A DNA stretch of 14,280 nucleotides from Desulfuromonadales bacterium. GTDB lineage: Bacteria; Desulfobacterota; Desulfuromonadia; Desulfuromonadales; JACZKF01. Shown here in pieces: positions 6,941 to 13,401 of the stretch; positions within the stretch are counted from its first letter, which is position 1; every line of letters begins with the position of its first letter. The position numbers were made by a program, and so were the translations under genes. The notes below the pieces were generated by a model that saw only the letters and a list, made by a program, of their open reading frames with translations, was not told the DNA's origin and searched no databases. The DNA is taken from assembly GCA_014860175.1 (NCBI GenBank), contig JACZKF010000347.1, positions 1-14,280 of the forward strand. The letters are read 5' to 3'.

Positions 6941-8227
6941 TCACACCCTCCTAATTTTGCCGTTGGCCGAGGTGGCTAACGCTTCAACAAAAGCAATGAT
7001 CGCCGGGACTTGAAAGGGCTGGAGTCGAGCCCGGCAATGGGCGGTCAGTTCACGGCGCAGGTCGTCGGATGGTGTGCAACCCGGTTTGGCGACAATCTCG
7101 GCCTTGACCAAGTTTCCCATGAGGGGACTACGAAGGGCGGAGACGGCAACTAGTGCCACGGCAGAATGCTGCAAAAGGACGTTTTCAACCGCCTCAGGCA
7201 TAACCTTGTTGCCACCGACGTTGATCGACCCGTTCAGCCTACCGAGAAAATACGCCCGATTCCCCTTTACTTCGACATGATCGCCGGTGCAAAAAAGCGA
7301 CTCCCCTCTCCGGAAACAGAGTTCTCCATTCCGCGGATCGAGAGTCAACCCGGTGGATGGATCATTGAGCCATGCCGCCGGAAACCCGGCATGCCCGTCC
7401 GAGACCGAAAATCCGACCCCGAACTCGGTCGATGCGTACACATGGGTCAGGCGCACACCGGGGAAAGCGGCGGCTAGGGCGTCGAGCGTGGCTTGAGTGG
7501 CAATTTCTCCGCCGAGCGTGATTTGAGTCAGGGGGAGGCTTTCAAGAGCACCGGTCATCAGCAACTTGCGCCACAGGGTGGGAGTGGCGGATAGAGCATT
7601 GACCCTGTTCCTTGCAAAGAGTTCGATCTGCCCATGCAAGGGTATATCGACGCCATCAGGTATGACTAAGATGCCTCCCCCGAGCAGCGACTGCAGATAG
7701 ACCTGGAGCCCAGCGAAGCGAGGGATTTCGTAAAGAAGCCCCCACCGGTTGACCCGCCCGGGGCTAACCGGCCTGACAGACCGGCTTAGCGAGGCAGTGG
7801 TGTGGCTGATCAGCTTCGGTGCCCCAGTCGTACCTGATGTCGGCAGAAGCCAGGCAGTCTCAGCATGACGCTGCGGCGGCATGCCGGCATCTTGCATGAA
7901 CCGGATCGCATCCGGCCACATGTCGCCCTGGTCAGTCAACACCAGTGTTGTGCCGCTCGACTCGATAAAGCAGGGGGTGGTGGCGGCATCCAGATCAGCC
8001 GGGAGCAGAAGCATTTGCTCACAGATCCCGTCGAGTAGCAGGATGGCCTCGGCAAGTAACGGCATCGAGCGGAAAGCCAGTGCGACCCGCTTGCCGGTTA
8101 ACAGTTGTAGCAGCCTGCCATGACGTAGCTCGAAATCCGCGAGCCACTCAACATGCAAAGCCCTGTCCTCCGTGATGAAGAGCTGGTCGGATTGATCTCG
8201 CCTGATTACTTGCTGTAGCAGGGACAT
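6941..8227 (-). CDS. AMP-forming acyl ligase (ANL superfamily), probably loads the adjacent ACP
   Basis: Expected to activate a carboxylic acid with ATP as an acyl-adenylate and pass it to a phosphopantetheine thiol. The core motifs are present in order in 428 residues: P-loop TSGTTGAPK (130-138), THVYASTEFG (261-270), TGD (314-316), GRLNGSINVGGNKVMPEAVE (329-348), and the C-terminal NGKIRRV with Lys424 as the expected catalytic lysine. ANL enzymes are usually 500 or more residues; here the N-terminal part before the P-loop is short (about 129 residues), so this is a compact member. It starts 2 bases after the ACP stop, which makes the ACP its likely partner. The substrate cannot be read; a short hydroxy acid or amino acid is a guess based on known N-acylated amino sugars. 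CoA instead of ACP as acceptor is possible. Confidence 0.88.
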   Translation of the reverse strand: MSLLQQVIRRDQSDQLFITEDRALHVEWLADFELRHGRLLQLLTGKRVALAFRSMPLLAEAILLLDGICEQMLLLPADLDAATTPCFIESSGTTLVLTDQGDMWPDAIRFMQDAGMPPQRHAETAWLLPTSGTTGAPKLISHTTASLSRSVRPVSPGRVNRWGLLYEIPRFAGLQVYLQSLLGGGILVIPDGVDIPLHGQIELFARNRVNALSATPTLWRKLLMTGALESLPLTQITLGGEIATQATLDALAAAFPGVRLTHVYASTEFGVGFSVSDGHAGFPAAWLNDPSTGLTLDPRNGELCFRRGESLFCTGDHVEVKGNRAYFLGRLNGSINVGGNKVMPEAVENVLLQHSAVALVAVSALRSPLMGNLVKAEIVAKPGCTPSDDLRRELTAHCRARLQPFQVPAIIAFVEALATSANGKIRRV

Positions 8228-8229
8228 TG

Positions 8230-8481
8230 TCAGGTACGAGGGGCGAAGCGGTTATAGATTTCCACGAACTCACCAAAAGTCGTCGGGTAGACCGGCGTAT
8301 CCATCAAAACGAATGGGTCGTAGCCGAGCTCCTGCTCAAGGCGGGCCACGAGGATAGCAAAACCAAGCGAGTCGAGGCCGCTCTGAAGAAGTACGGTGCT
8401 CTCCTCGATCGAACTGACAAGAGGGCAGCCTGTCAATTGACCAACTTCATAAAAGAGTTTTTCTATTATCTGTCTAGACAT
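8230..8481 (-). CDS. Acyl carrier protein (phosphopantetheine-binding)
   Basis: A dedicated carrier protein that would hold an acyl group on a phosphopantetheine arm while it is activated, reduced and transferred. The frame is open from 8517, but I choose ATG 8481 (83 aa, MSRQIIEKLFYEV...) because AAGGA lies 6 bases before it; the ATG two codons upstream is too close to that site. The attachment motif is SGLDSLGFAILVARLEQEL, with the modified serine at residue 38, followed by helix 2 as expected, and a helix-4-like EFVEIYNRF near the C-terminus. The sequence is not a housekeeping AcpP (no ADSLD context of that type) and resembles carriers found beside ANL ligases. It sits between rfbA and the ligase. 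An inverted repeat (8496-8518) lies immediately before its ribosome-binding site. Confidence 0.88.
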   Translation of the reverse strand: MSRQIIEKLFYEVGQLTGCPLVSSIEESTVLLQSGLDSLGFAILVARLEQELGYDPFVLMDTPVYPTTFGEFVEIYNRFAPRT

Positions 8482-8495
8482 GGGCATTCCTTTTT

Positions 8496-8518
8496 GGTGA
8501 CTTATTTTCAGGGTCACC
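8496..8518 (-). promoter_or_regulatory. Inverted repeat GGTGAC-N11-GTCACC upstream of the ACP gene
   Basis: A perfect 6-base inverted repeat with an 11-base centre sits 3 bases beyond the ACP ribosome-binding site (8488-8492), in the 125-base gap between rfbA and the ACP gene. It could be an operator or a hairpin in the leader that tunes ACP translation. There is no T-run, so it is not a rho-independent terminator. The rest of this gap (8519-8606) shows no gene or clear signal. The function is inferred only from position. Confidence 0.35.
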
Positions 8519-8606
8519 CCGTCAGGCTTGCAAAGCTCTTCTGCCCTCGGGGATGAACTCTTCCAAATTGCGAAAGAATGGGTTGCGCGACAACGTTGGG
8601 TCGGCT

Positions 8607-9479
8607 TTAAAAATTAATGACCTTTTGCAGGTATTCGAAATAATCGCCCTTCATTCCCCTGATCTGCTCGTCCAACTGCTCACGGCTGATCCAGCCATAC
8701 TTGAAGGCGATCTCTTCCGGGCAGGCGATTTTGAGGCTGGTGCGCTTCTCCACCGCCTTGACGAAATCGGTCGCTTCGCTCATGGCTTCGTGGGTGCCGG
8801 TATCGAGCCAAGCAAAGCCTCGGCTGAGAGTCTGAAGTTTGAGCTGCTGCCATTCCAGATACTGCTGATTGACGCTGGTAATTTCCAGTTCGCCCCGCGC
8901 CGACGGCTTGACGCTTTTTGCCACCCCGATCACGCTGTTTGGGTAAAAATAGAGGCCGACCACAGCGTTGTTGCTTTTCGGACTCTGCGGCTTCTCTTCG
9001 ATGCTGAGCACATTGCCCTGCTTGTCGATCTCGGCGATCCCGTAGCGGTGCGGGTCGTCGACGTAGTAGCCAAAGATGACGGCCTTCCCCTCTTCCTTCA
9101 CCGTCTGCACGCTTTGCACCAGCAGTTTCTGGAAGCCGGCTCCGTAAAAGATATTGTCCCCAAGCACGAGACAGGCATCGTCCCCGCCGATAAAATCCTC
9201 GCCGATAATGAAATCTTGGGCTAAGCCGTCAGGCGACGGCTGCTCAGCGTAGCTTAGATTGAGGCCCAATTGGCTGCCATCACCGAATAGTCTTTTGAAG
9301 TTCGGCAGGTCGTGGGGCGTGGAGATGATCAGAATCTCTCGAATGCCGGCCAGCATCAGCACCGACAGAGGATAGTAGATCATCGGCTTGTCATACACCG
9401 GCAGAAGCTGCTTGGAAACCACCTGCGTAATCGGATGCAGACGGGTGCCAGATCCGCCGGCAAGAATGATACCTTTCAT
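8607..9479 (-). CDS. rfbA: Glucose-1-phosphate thymidylyltransferase RfbA/RmlA
   Basis: Makes dTDP-glucose and diphosphate from glucose-1-phosphate and dTTP, the first step toward all dTDP-6-deoxy sugars. The 290-residue length is standard. Motifs: KGIILAGGSGTRLHPIT (2-18) with the nucleotide-binding GGSGTRL, SKQLLPVYDKPMIYYPL (22-38), YAEQPSPDGLAQ (77-88), LGDNIFYG (106-113) with metal-binding Asp108, EEKPQSPKSN (161-170), GELEITSVN (196-204) and WLDTGTHEAM (224-233) with the second metal Asp226. These match the RmlA short-chain group closely. The ATG at 9479 overlaps the rfbB stop region by 4 bases, so the two are translationally coupled. No rfbC or rfbD follows, which agrees with the 4-keto intermediate being diverted to a 3-amino sugar. 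Confidence 0.97.
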   Translation of the reverse strand: MKGIILAGGSGTRLHPITQVVSKQLLPVYDKPMIYYPLSVLMLAGIREILIISTPHDLPNFKRLFGDGSQLGLNLSYAEQPSPDGLAQDFIIGEDFIGGDDACLVLGDNIFYGAGFQKLLVQSVQTVKEEGKAVIFGYYVDDPHRYGIAEIDKQGNVLSIEEKPQSPKSNNAVVGLYFYPNSVIGVAKSVKPSARGELEITSVNQQYLEWQQLKLQTLSRGFAWLDTGTHEAMSEATDFVKAVEKRTSLKIACPEEIAFKYGWISREQLDEQIRGMKGDYFEYLQKVINF

Positions 9480-10576
9480 CGTGATGCCACCTCCCTTAGT
9501 GCATTCGCGCCAAGCCGCTCACGCTGATAACTGCCATCCTGAACCCGACGACACCATTCCAAGTTATCCAGGTACCACTGAACGGTCCTACGGATTCCGG
9601 ATTCAAAAGTCTCTTCCGGCTGCCATCCGAGTTGGCGCTGAATTTTGGATGCGTCGATCGCATAGCGCAGATCGTGGCCGGGCCGATCCTGGACAAAGGC
9701 TATAAGCCCCTTGAAGCCTTGGGAATTCCCCTTACTGCGCGAATGGGGACTGCCTGGCGCCAACTCTTCCAGCAGCTCGCAAATGGTGTGAACCACCTCG
9801 ATATTCTGTTTTTCATTGTGGCCACCGATATTGTACGTCTCCCCGATCATGCCCCTGGTAACCACCAGGTACAGCGCCCGGGCATGATCATCGACATAAA
9901 GCCAGTCGCGCACCTGGTTGCCTTTGCCGTAGATCGGCAGCGGCTTGCCTTCCAAGGCATTGAGGATCATCAGCGGGATGAGCTTTTCCGGGAAGTGGTA
10001 TGGGCCGTAATTATTGGAACAGTTGGTGATCAGCGTCGGCAGGCCGAACGTTCTGCGCCAAGCGCGCACCAGATGGTCGGAGCTCGCCTTACTGGCACTG
10101 TAGGGGGAACTCGGCGCATAGGGAGTCTGTTCGGTAAACAGATCCTCGGGCCCTTCCAGGTCGCCGTACACTTCGTCGGTCGAGATATGGTGGAAGCGGA
10201 AAGCAGCTTTATGGGAATCATCCAGCTTCTGCCAGTAACTGCGGGCGACTTCCAGCAGGGTATAGGTGCCGACCATATTGGTCCGGATAAAATCGTCCGG
10301 CCCATCGATGGAGCGATCAACATGGCTTTCCGCAGCCAGGTGCATGACGGCATCGGGACGTTGATCAGCAAATACCCGCGCCATTTCTGCGCGGTCACAA
10401 ATATCCACCTGCTCAAAGGCATACCGATCATTGTCACTAACGTCGGCCAAAGACTCCAGGTTGCCGGCATAGGTGAGCTTGTCGACGTTAACGACAGAAT
10501 CGGTGGTATTTTGAATGATATAGCGAATAACGGCAGAGCCGATAAAACCAGCACCACCAGTGACCAGAATTTTCAT
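9476..10576 (-). CDS. rfbB: dTDP-glucose 4,6-dehydratase RfbB/RmlB
   Basis: An NAD-dependent extended SDR that converts dTDP-glucose to dTDP-4-keto-6-deoxyglucose, the branch-point substrate for the ketoisomerase in this operon. The 366 residues contain the NAD loop TGGAGFIGS (6-14), the substrate stretch NVDKLTYAGNLESL (30-43), HLAAESHVDRSI (79-90), the catalytic STDEVYG (132-138) with Asp134 and Glu135, YSASK (159-163) with Tyr159 and Lys163, and NNYGPYHFPEKLIPL followed by GNQVRDWLYVDDH. It is slightly longer than typical at the C-terminus (QRERLGANALREVASR). The ATG at 10576 has GGAG 10 bases upstream. The 133-base gap before it, after wzc, holds a small repeat element (10656-10699). Confidence 0.97.
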   Translation of the reverse strand: MKILVTGGAGFIGSAVIRYIIQNTTDSVVNVDKLTYAGNLESLADVSDNDRYAFEQVDICDRAEMARVFADQRPDAVMHLAAESHVDRSIDGPDDFIRTNMVGTYTLLEVARSYWQKLDDSHKAAFRFHHISTDEVYGDLEGPEDLFTEQTPYAPSSPYSASKASSDHLVRAWRRTFGLPTLITNCSNNYGPYHFPEKLIPLMILNALEGKPLPIYGKGNQVRDWLYVDDHARALYLVVTRGMIGETYNIGGHNEKQNIEVVHTICELLEELAPGSPHSRSKGNSQGFKGLIAFVQDRPGHDLRYAIDASKIQRQLGWQPEETFESGIRRTVQWYLDNLEWCRRVQDGSYQRERLGANALREVASR

Positions 10577-10655
10577 TGCGCTTTAACTCCGTTCGGCGCC
10601 TTCGGGGTTGCCTGAGAGGTCACAGAGAAGTTCTAAACCAAAAGATCATGCCTTG

Positions 10656-10699
10656 CTTCTCTCTGTGTTCTCTGTGTTCTCTGTGTCTCTGTGGTGAAA
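10656..10699 (-). repeat. Mini-repeat element, 9-base period (ACACAGAGA units)
   Basis: In the gap between wzc and rfbB, the minus strand reads TTTCACCACAGAGACACAG and continues with 9-base units ACACAGAGA to GAGAAG. It follows the same layout as the elements at 13091-13119 and 13267-13303. Compared with the latter over 32 aligned bases, 23 are identical and all 9 differences are transitions. A short copy of the end sequence in opposite orientation (CACAGAGAAG on the plus strand, 10621-10630) could pair with the CTTCTCTCTGTG arm. There is no T-run and no reading frame. Confidence 0.75.
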
Positions 10700-10709
10700 G
10701 CTTGCCGAA

Positions 10710-13067
10710 TTAGCCTTTCCGCTTTTCTTTCCCGTCACCCTCTCCATAACCATATCCATATCCATAAGCGTATTTACCGTAACGCCCATAATATCCGTAA
10801 TAGTCCACCCCTTTATTCGTCTTGTCATTCAACACCAGCCCAGCAATCGGCGTCGGCGTGGTCCGCAGGATTTCCAGGGTCCGCTGCGCCGCTTTGGTGC
10901 TGACTCCACCCACCTGCAGCACGACAATCGTCCGGTCGGCCAGCGGCGTCAGGACGGCGGCGTCGGTGACGGCGAGGGCGGGGGGGGCGTCGAGGAGGAT
11001 CAGGTCGTAATCGGTGCGCAGTTTCTCGATCAGCTCGCGCATGGCGGTGGAGCCGAGGAGTTCGGCCGGGTTGGGGGGGACGGTGCCGGCGCTGATGAAG
11101 TCGAGGTTGAAGATGCCGGTGGCGTGGACCGCCGCGGCGATGGTCGCGTCGCCAATCAGATGATCGGTGAGCCCCGGGCTGTTGTTGGTGTTGAACATCT
11201 CGTGCAGGGTCGGCTTGCGCAGGTCACAGCCGACCAGCAGCACCCGGGAGCCGGTCTGGGCCATGGTCACCGCCAGGTTGGCCGAGATGGTCGTCTTCCC
11301 CTCCCCCGGCACGGTACTGGTCACCAGCAGCACCTGGCTCTTCTTGCCGGAGCCGGCGAAGTGCAAGGCGGTACGCAGGGCGCGAAAAGCCTCGGCCGGG
11401 GCCGAGCGCGGCTCGAGATGGGCGATGAGCGTCCGCTCCGGCGGCACCGCCCCTTCCTCCCGCAGCTTGCGGCTGTCGTCCTGGCGGCCGATATAGGGGA
11501 TGAGGGCCAGAGTCGGCACGCCGAGGAGGCGCTTGGCGCTGTCGGAGTCTTTGATGGTGTCGTCGAGGTACTCGCGGAAAAAAGCGATGCCGACGGCGGC
11601 CATGGCGCCGACGATCAGGCCGAGGAGGAGGTTTTTCTTCTTCTGCGGCTTGATCGGCTTATCAGGGACGATGGCCGGGTCGATGATGTTGATGTTGCTG
11701 ATGGTGGAGGCCTGGGCGATGCGCGCCTCCTCGTGCTTCTGCAGCAGGAAGATGTAGATGTCGGCGTTGACCGAAGCGCGGCGGGTGAGGCGGGCCAGCT
11801 CCAGTTCGGCGCCGGGGAGCTTTTTCAGCTCGGCCTCGTAGCGGGCGAAATCCCCCTGCAGGGTGCGGGTGCTGCTCGCCAGCCCCTGGAGGATCGTCTG
11901 GTAGGTGCTCAGCAGCCGCCCCTGGGTTTCGGAGATCCGGTCGCTGAGGGTCTGTACCGCCGGGTGGGCGGCGGAGAACTCGACCAGCAGCCCGCGTCGC
12001 TCGATCTCCAGCTGGGCCATGCTCTGGGCCAGGGAAGCGACCACCGGCTCGTCGAGGAGGATGGCCGGGGCGTAGCTGTCCTGGCGGCCGATGGCCCCCT
12101 GGAGGGCGTCGACGGCGAACTCGGCCTGCTTGCGGCGCAAGGTGACGGCCGCCAGCCCCTTCTCCGTCTCCGACAGGCGCTCGATCAACCCCTCCGCCTC
12201 GCTGTCGAGCTTGACCACGCCGGTGGTGGTCTTGTAGTTCTCCAGCTCGTCCTCGGCGCCGTTGAGGGTGGCGCGCACCTGCTCGAGTTGCTGCGCGATG
12301 AACTCGACGGAACGGCTCGCCTCCTGGGTCTTGAGGGTGACGCTGCGCTCCAGGTAGACCTGGGCCAGGGTGTTGATCACCTCGGCGGCCCGGCGCGGGT
12401 CGGAGTGCTGGTAGGAGAGCTTGATGATGTTGGTCCCCTTCCCCACCTCCGTCGCCCGCACGCCGTTCCGAAGCCCGGCGGCGACGTTGTTGAAGGGGGC
12501 GAGGGAGAGACGGAAGCTTTCGCCGGCTTTCCCCTGCAGCTCATCGAGCAGGAGGGTGAAGCCGTCGCCGCGGGCCAGGGCGCCGCTCATCCCGGAGGCG
12601 ACGGTGGCGCCGCCGCTGTCGGCCGCCACTTCGTACCCGCCCCCCCCCGTCAGCCGGACCCGGTAGACCGGCTGCTCGGCTAGGGTGGTGAATTCGCGCA
12701 GGCGAAAGGTCGAGCCGTTGGAGCGCTTGTCGACCACCCAGTTCAGATGCAGCCGCCGCACCGTCTCTTCGGCGTTGGTGCGCGACTTGAGGATCTCGAT
12801 CTCCGTCTGCACCGGGTTGTCCCGCGACAGGCCGAGCTCGCCAAGAAAGTTCCCCCCCTTGACCTTGTCATCCTTCACATGCAGCGTCGCCGTCGCCTCA
12901 TACACCGGCTGCGCCGTCAAGGTGTACCCCGTCACCCCGATCACCACCGCCGCAAACACCGCCAGGGCGATCTTGCGCCGACGGTAGAGGACGTTGATGT
13001 AGTCGGAGAGGTGGACTTCCTCAGGTTGGAGGTTTCCTTGGTGCGCCGGCTGGTCGAATTGCTGCAT
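10710..13067 (-). CDS. wzc: Wzc-type polysaccharide co-polymerase and bacterial tyrosine autokinase
   Basis: An inner-membrane protein that controls polysaccharide chain length and export through autophosphorylation, working with Wza. The 785 residues contain, in order: a Wzz domain with a first membrane helix (about 33-50), a periplasmic part with predicted coiled coil (about 240-440), a second membrane helix (about 479-497), and a cytoplasmic BY-kinase domain. The kinase has Walker A STVPGEGKTTISAN (584-597), Walker A' VLLVGCDLRKPT (609-620) and Walker B LILLDAPP (689-696). The tail has ten tyrosines between 756 and 774 in a Tyr/Gly pattern, the usual autophosphorylation cluster. Four of them come from a 6-base DNA repeat. 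Start: ATG 13067 with AGGAAG 7 bases upstream. It is flanked on both sides by mini-repeats. GC is very high. No cognate phosphatase is seen in the window. Confidence 0.95.
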   Translation of the reverse strand: MQQFDQPAHQGNLQPEEVHLSDYINVLYRRRKIALAVFAAVVIGVTGYTLTAQPVYEATATLHVKDDKVKGGNFLGELGLSRDNPVQTEIEILKSRTNAEETVRRLHLNWVVDKRSNGSTFRLREFTTLAEQPVYRVRLTGGGGYEVAADSGGATVASGMSGALARGDGFTLLLDELQGKAGESFRLSLAPFNNVAAGLRNGVRATEVGKGTNIIKLSYQHSDPRRAAEVINTLAQVYLERSVTLKTQEASRSVEFIAQQLEQVRATLNGAEDELENYKTTTGVVKLDSEAEGLIERLSETEKGLAAVTLRRKQAEFAVDALQGAIGRQDSYAPAILLDEPVVASLAQSMAQLEIERRGLLVEFSAAHPAVQTLSDRISETQGRLLSTYQTILQGLASSTRTLQGDFARYEAELKKLPGAELELARLTRRASVNADIYIFLLQKHEEARIAQASTISNINIIDPAIVPDKPIKPQKKKNLLLGLIVGAMAAVGIAFFREYLDDTIKDSDSAKRLLGVPTLALIPYIGRQDDSRKLREEGAVPPERTLIAHLEPRSAPAEAFRALRTALHFAGSGKKSQVLLVTSTVPGEGKTTISANLAVTMAQTGSRVLLVGCDLRKPTLHEMFNTNNSPGLTDHLIGDATIAAAVHATGIFNLDFISAGTVPPNPAELLGSTAMRELIEKLRTDYDLILLDAPPALAVTDAAVLTPLADRTIVVLQVGGVSTKAAQRTLEILRTTPTPIAGLVLNDKTNKGVDYYGYYGRYGKYAYGYGYGYGEGDGKEKRKG
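10744..10767 (-). repeat. Four copies of a 6-base repeat in the Wzc tyrosine tail
   Basis: Four consecutive units CCATAA/CCATAT (plus strand) encode Tyr-Gly four times (residues 768-775 of Wzc). Changes in copy number would stay in frame and alter the number of phosphorylatable tyrosines. Confidence 0.8.
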
Positions 13068-13090
13068 GAAAAATCTTCCTTAACAATGCA

Positions 13091-13119
13091 TTTCACGCGA
13101 AGGCGTGAAGGACGCGAAA
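13091..13119 (+). repeat. Mini-repeat element A with a 7-base hairpin, in the wzc leader
   Basis: Plus strand TTTCACGCGAAGGCGTGAAG, then GACGCGAAA. It aligns to the element at 13267-13303 (opposite strand) with one deleted base and only transitions as differences. TTCACGC (92-98) and GCGTGAA (103-109 of 13,0xx-13,1xx numbering, i.e. 13092-13098 and 13103-13109) form a perfect 7-base stem with a 4-base GAAG loop, 11 bases upstream of the wzc ribosome-binding site. It would be transcribed in the wzc 5' leader if the promoter is upstream. Confidence 0.6.
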
Positions 13120-13128
13120 TCTAAGTAA

Positions 13129-13163
13129 TTAGCCACGAATGCACACGAATACACACTAATGGA
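13129..13163 (+). repeat. Mini-repeat element B, 10-base period (ACGAATRCAC units)
   Basis: Plus strand begins TTAGCCACGAATGCACACGA and continues in about 10-base steps to ACTAATGGA. It is related to the inverted element at 13315-13349: both are 35 bases from TTAGCC, with 21 identical positions, and most differences are purine transitions. TTAGCC here pairs exactly with GGCTAA at 13344-13349. Confidence 0.65.
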
Positions 13164-13177
13164 GATCTAAGAACGGA

Positions 13178-13226
13178 TTCACCGCCCGTTCGCTGCGCGC
13201 ACTCAAGACGCAAAGGACGCAAAGGA
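13178..13226 (+). repeat. Mini-repeat element C, 9-base period (ACGCAAAGG units), apparently split by an insert
   Basis: TTCACCGC (13178-13185) is followed by 19 bases (13186-13204) and then AAGACGCAAAGGACGCAAAG (13205-13224). Element D has the same two parts directly joined, so the 19 bases look inserted. The 22 bases at 13205-13226 form a perfect inverted repeat with 13272-13293. Confidence 0.65.
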
Positions 13227-13266
13227 AACCAAATATAAGCATCAAGACAAGGATCTAGGAATTTGT

Positions 13267-13303
13267 TTAGATCCTTTGCGTCCTTTGCGTCTTTGCGGTG
13301 AGA
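13267..13303 (-). repeat. Mini-repeat element D, 9-base period (ACGCAAAGG units)
   Basis: On the minus strand it reads TCTCACCGCAAAGACGCAAA and continues with a second ACGCAAAGG unit. It is the inverted partner of element C. The 22 bases at 13272-13293 match 13205-13226 perfectly in reverse complement, with a 45-base loop. Confidence 0.75.
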
Positions 13304-13314
13304 TTGCCCCTGGT

Positions 13315-13349
13315 TTTATCTGCGTTCATCTGCGTTCATCTGCGGCTAA
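13315..13349 (-). repeat. Mini-repeat element E, 10-base period (GATGAACGCA units)
   Basis: Plus strand TCTGCGTTCA occurs twice in tandem (13319-13328, 13329-13338), then TCTGCGGCTAA. On the minus strand it begins TTAGCCGCAGATGAACGCAG. It mirrors element B across the intergenic region. Confidence 0.75.
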
Positions 13350-13366
13350 ATAGCCTTTGATCTTCA

Positions 13367-13397
13367 ACTCAAAACTCAAAACTCAAAACTCAAAACT
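13367..13397 (+). repeat. Tandem repeat ACTCAAA, 4.4 copies, just after the wza stop codon
   Basis: Four exact 7-base units ACTCAAA followed by ACT, ending 5 bases before the wza stop codon. There is no coding frame. With elements A to E it fills most of the 334-base gap between wza and wzc (13068-13401), in which I see no gene, no rho-independent terminator and no clear promoter. Confidence 0.85.
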
Positions 13398-13401
13398 GCC
13401 C

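Noticed and set aside
8482..8517. Longer ACP starting at 8517
   Set aside because: The extra 12 residues have no ribosome-binding site and would cover the AAGGA site that serves the ATG at 8481.
9632..10615. 327-residue open frame on the plus strand
   Set aside because: It lies antisense to rfbB, whose motifs are unmistakable; the plus-strand product resembles no family I know.
10621..10667. Rho-independent terminator between wzc and rfbB
   Set aside because: CACAGAGAAG and CTTCTCTCTGTG can pair, but the stem is imperfect, has a long loop, and no T-run follows on either strand.
11124..12683. 519-residue open frame on the plus strand
   Set aside because: It is antisense to wzc in GC-rich DNA, where stop codons are rare. 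Its translation is low-complexity in Gly, Asp, Val and Arg, with no recognisable domain.
13091..13397. CRISPR array in the wza-wzc gap
   Set aside because: The units are 7 to 10 bases, tandem without spacers of regular size, and partly inverted. There are no cas genes.
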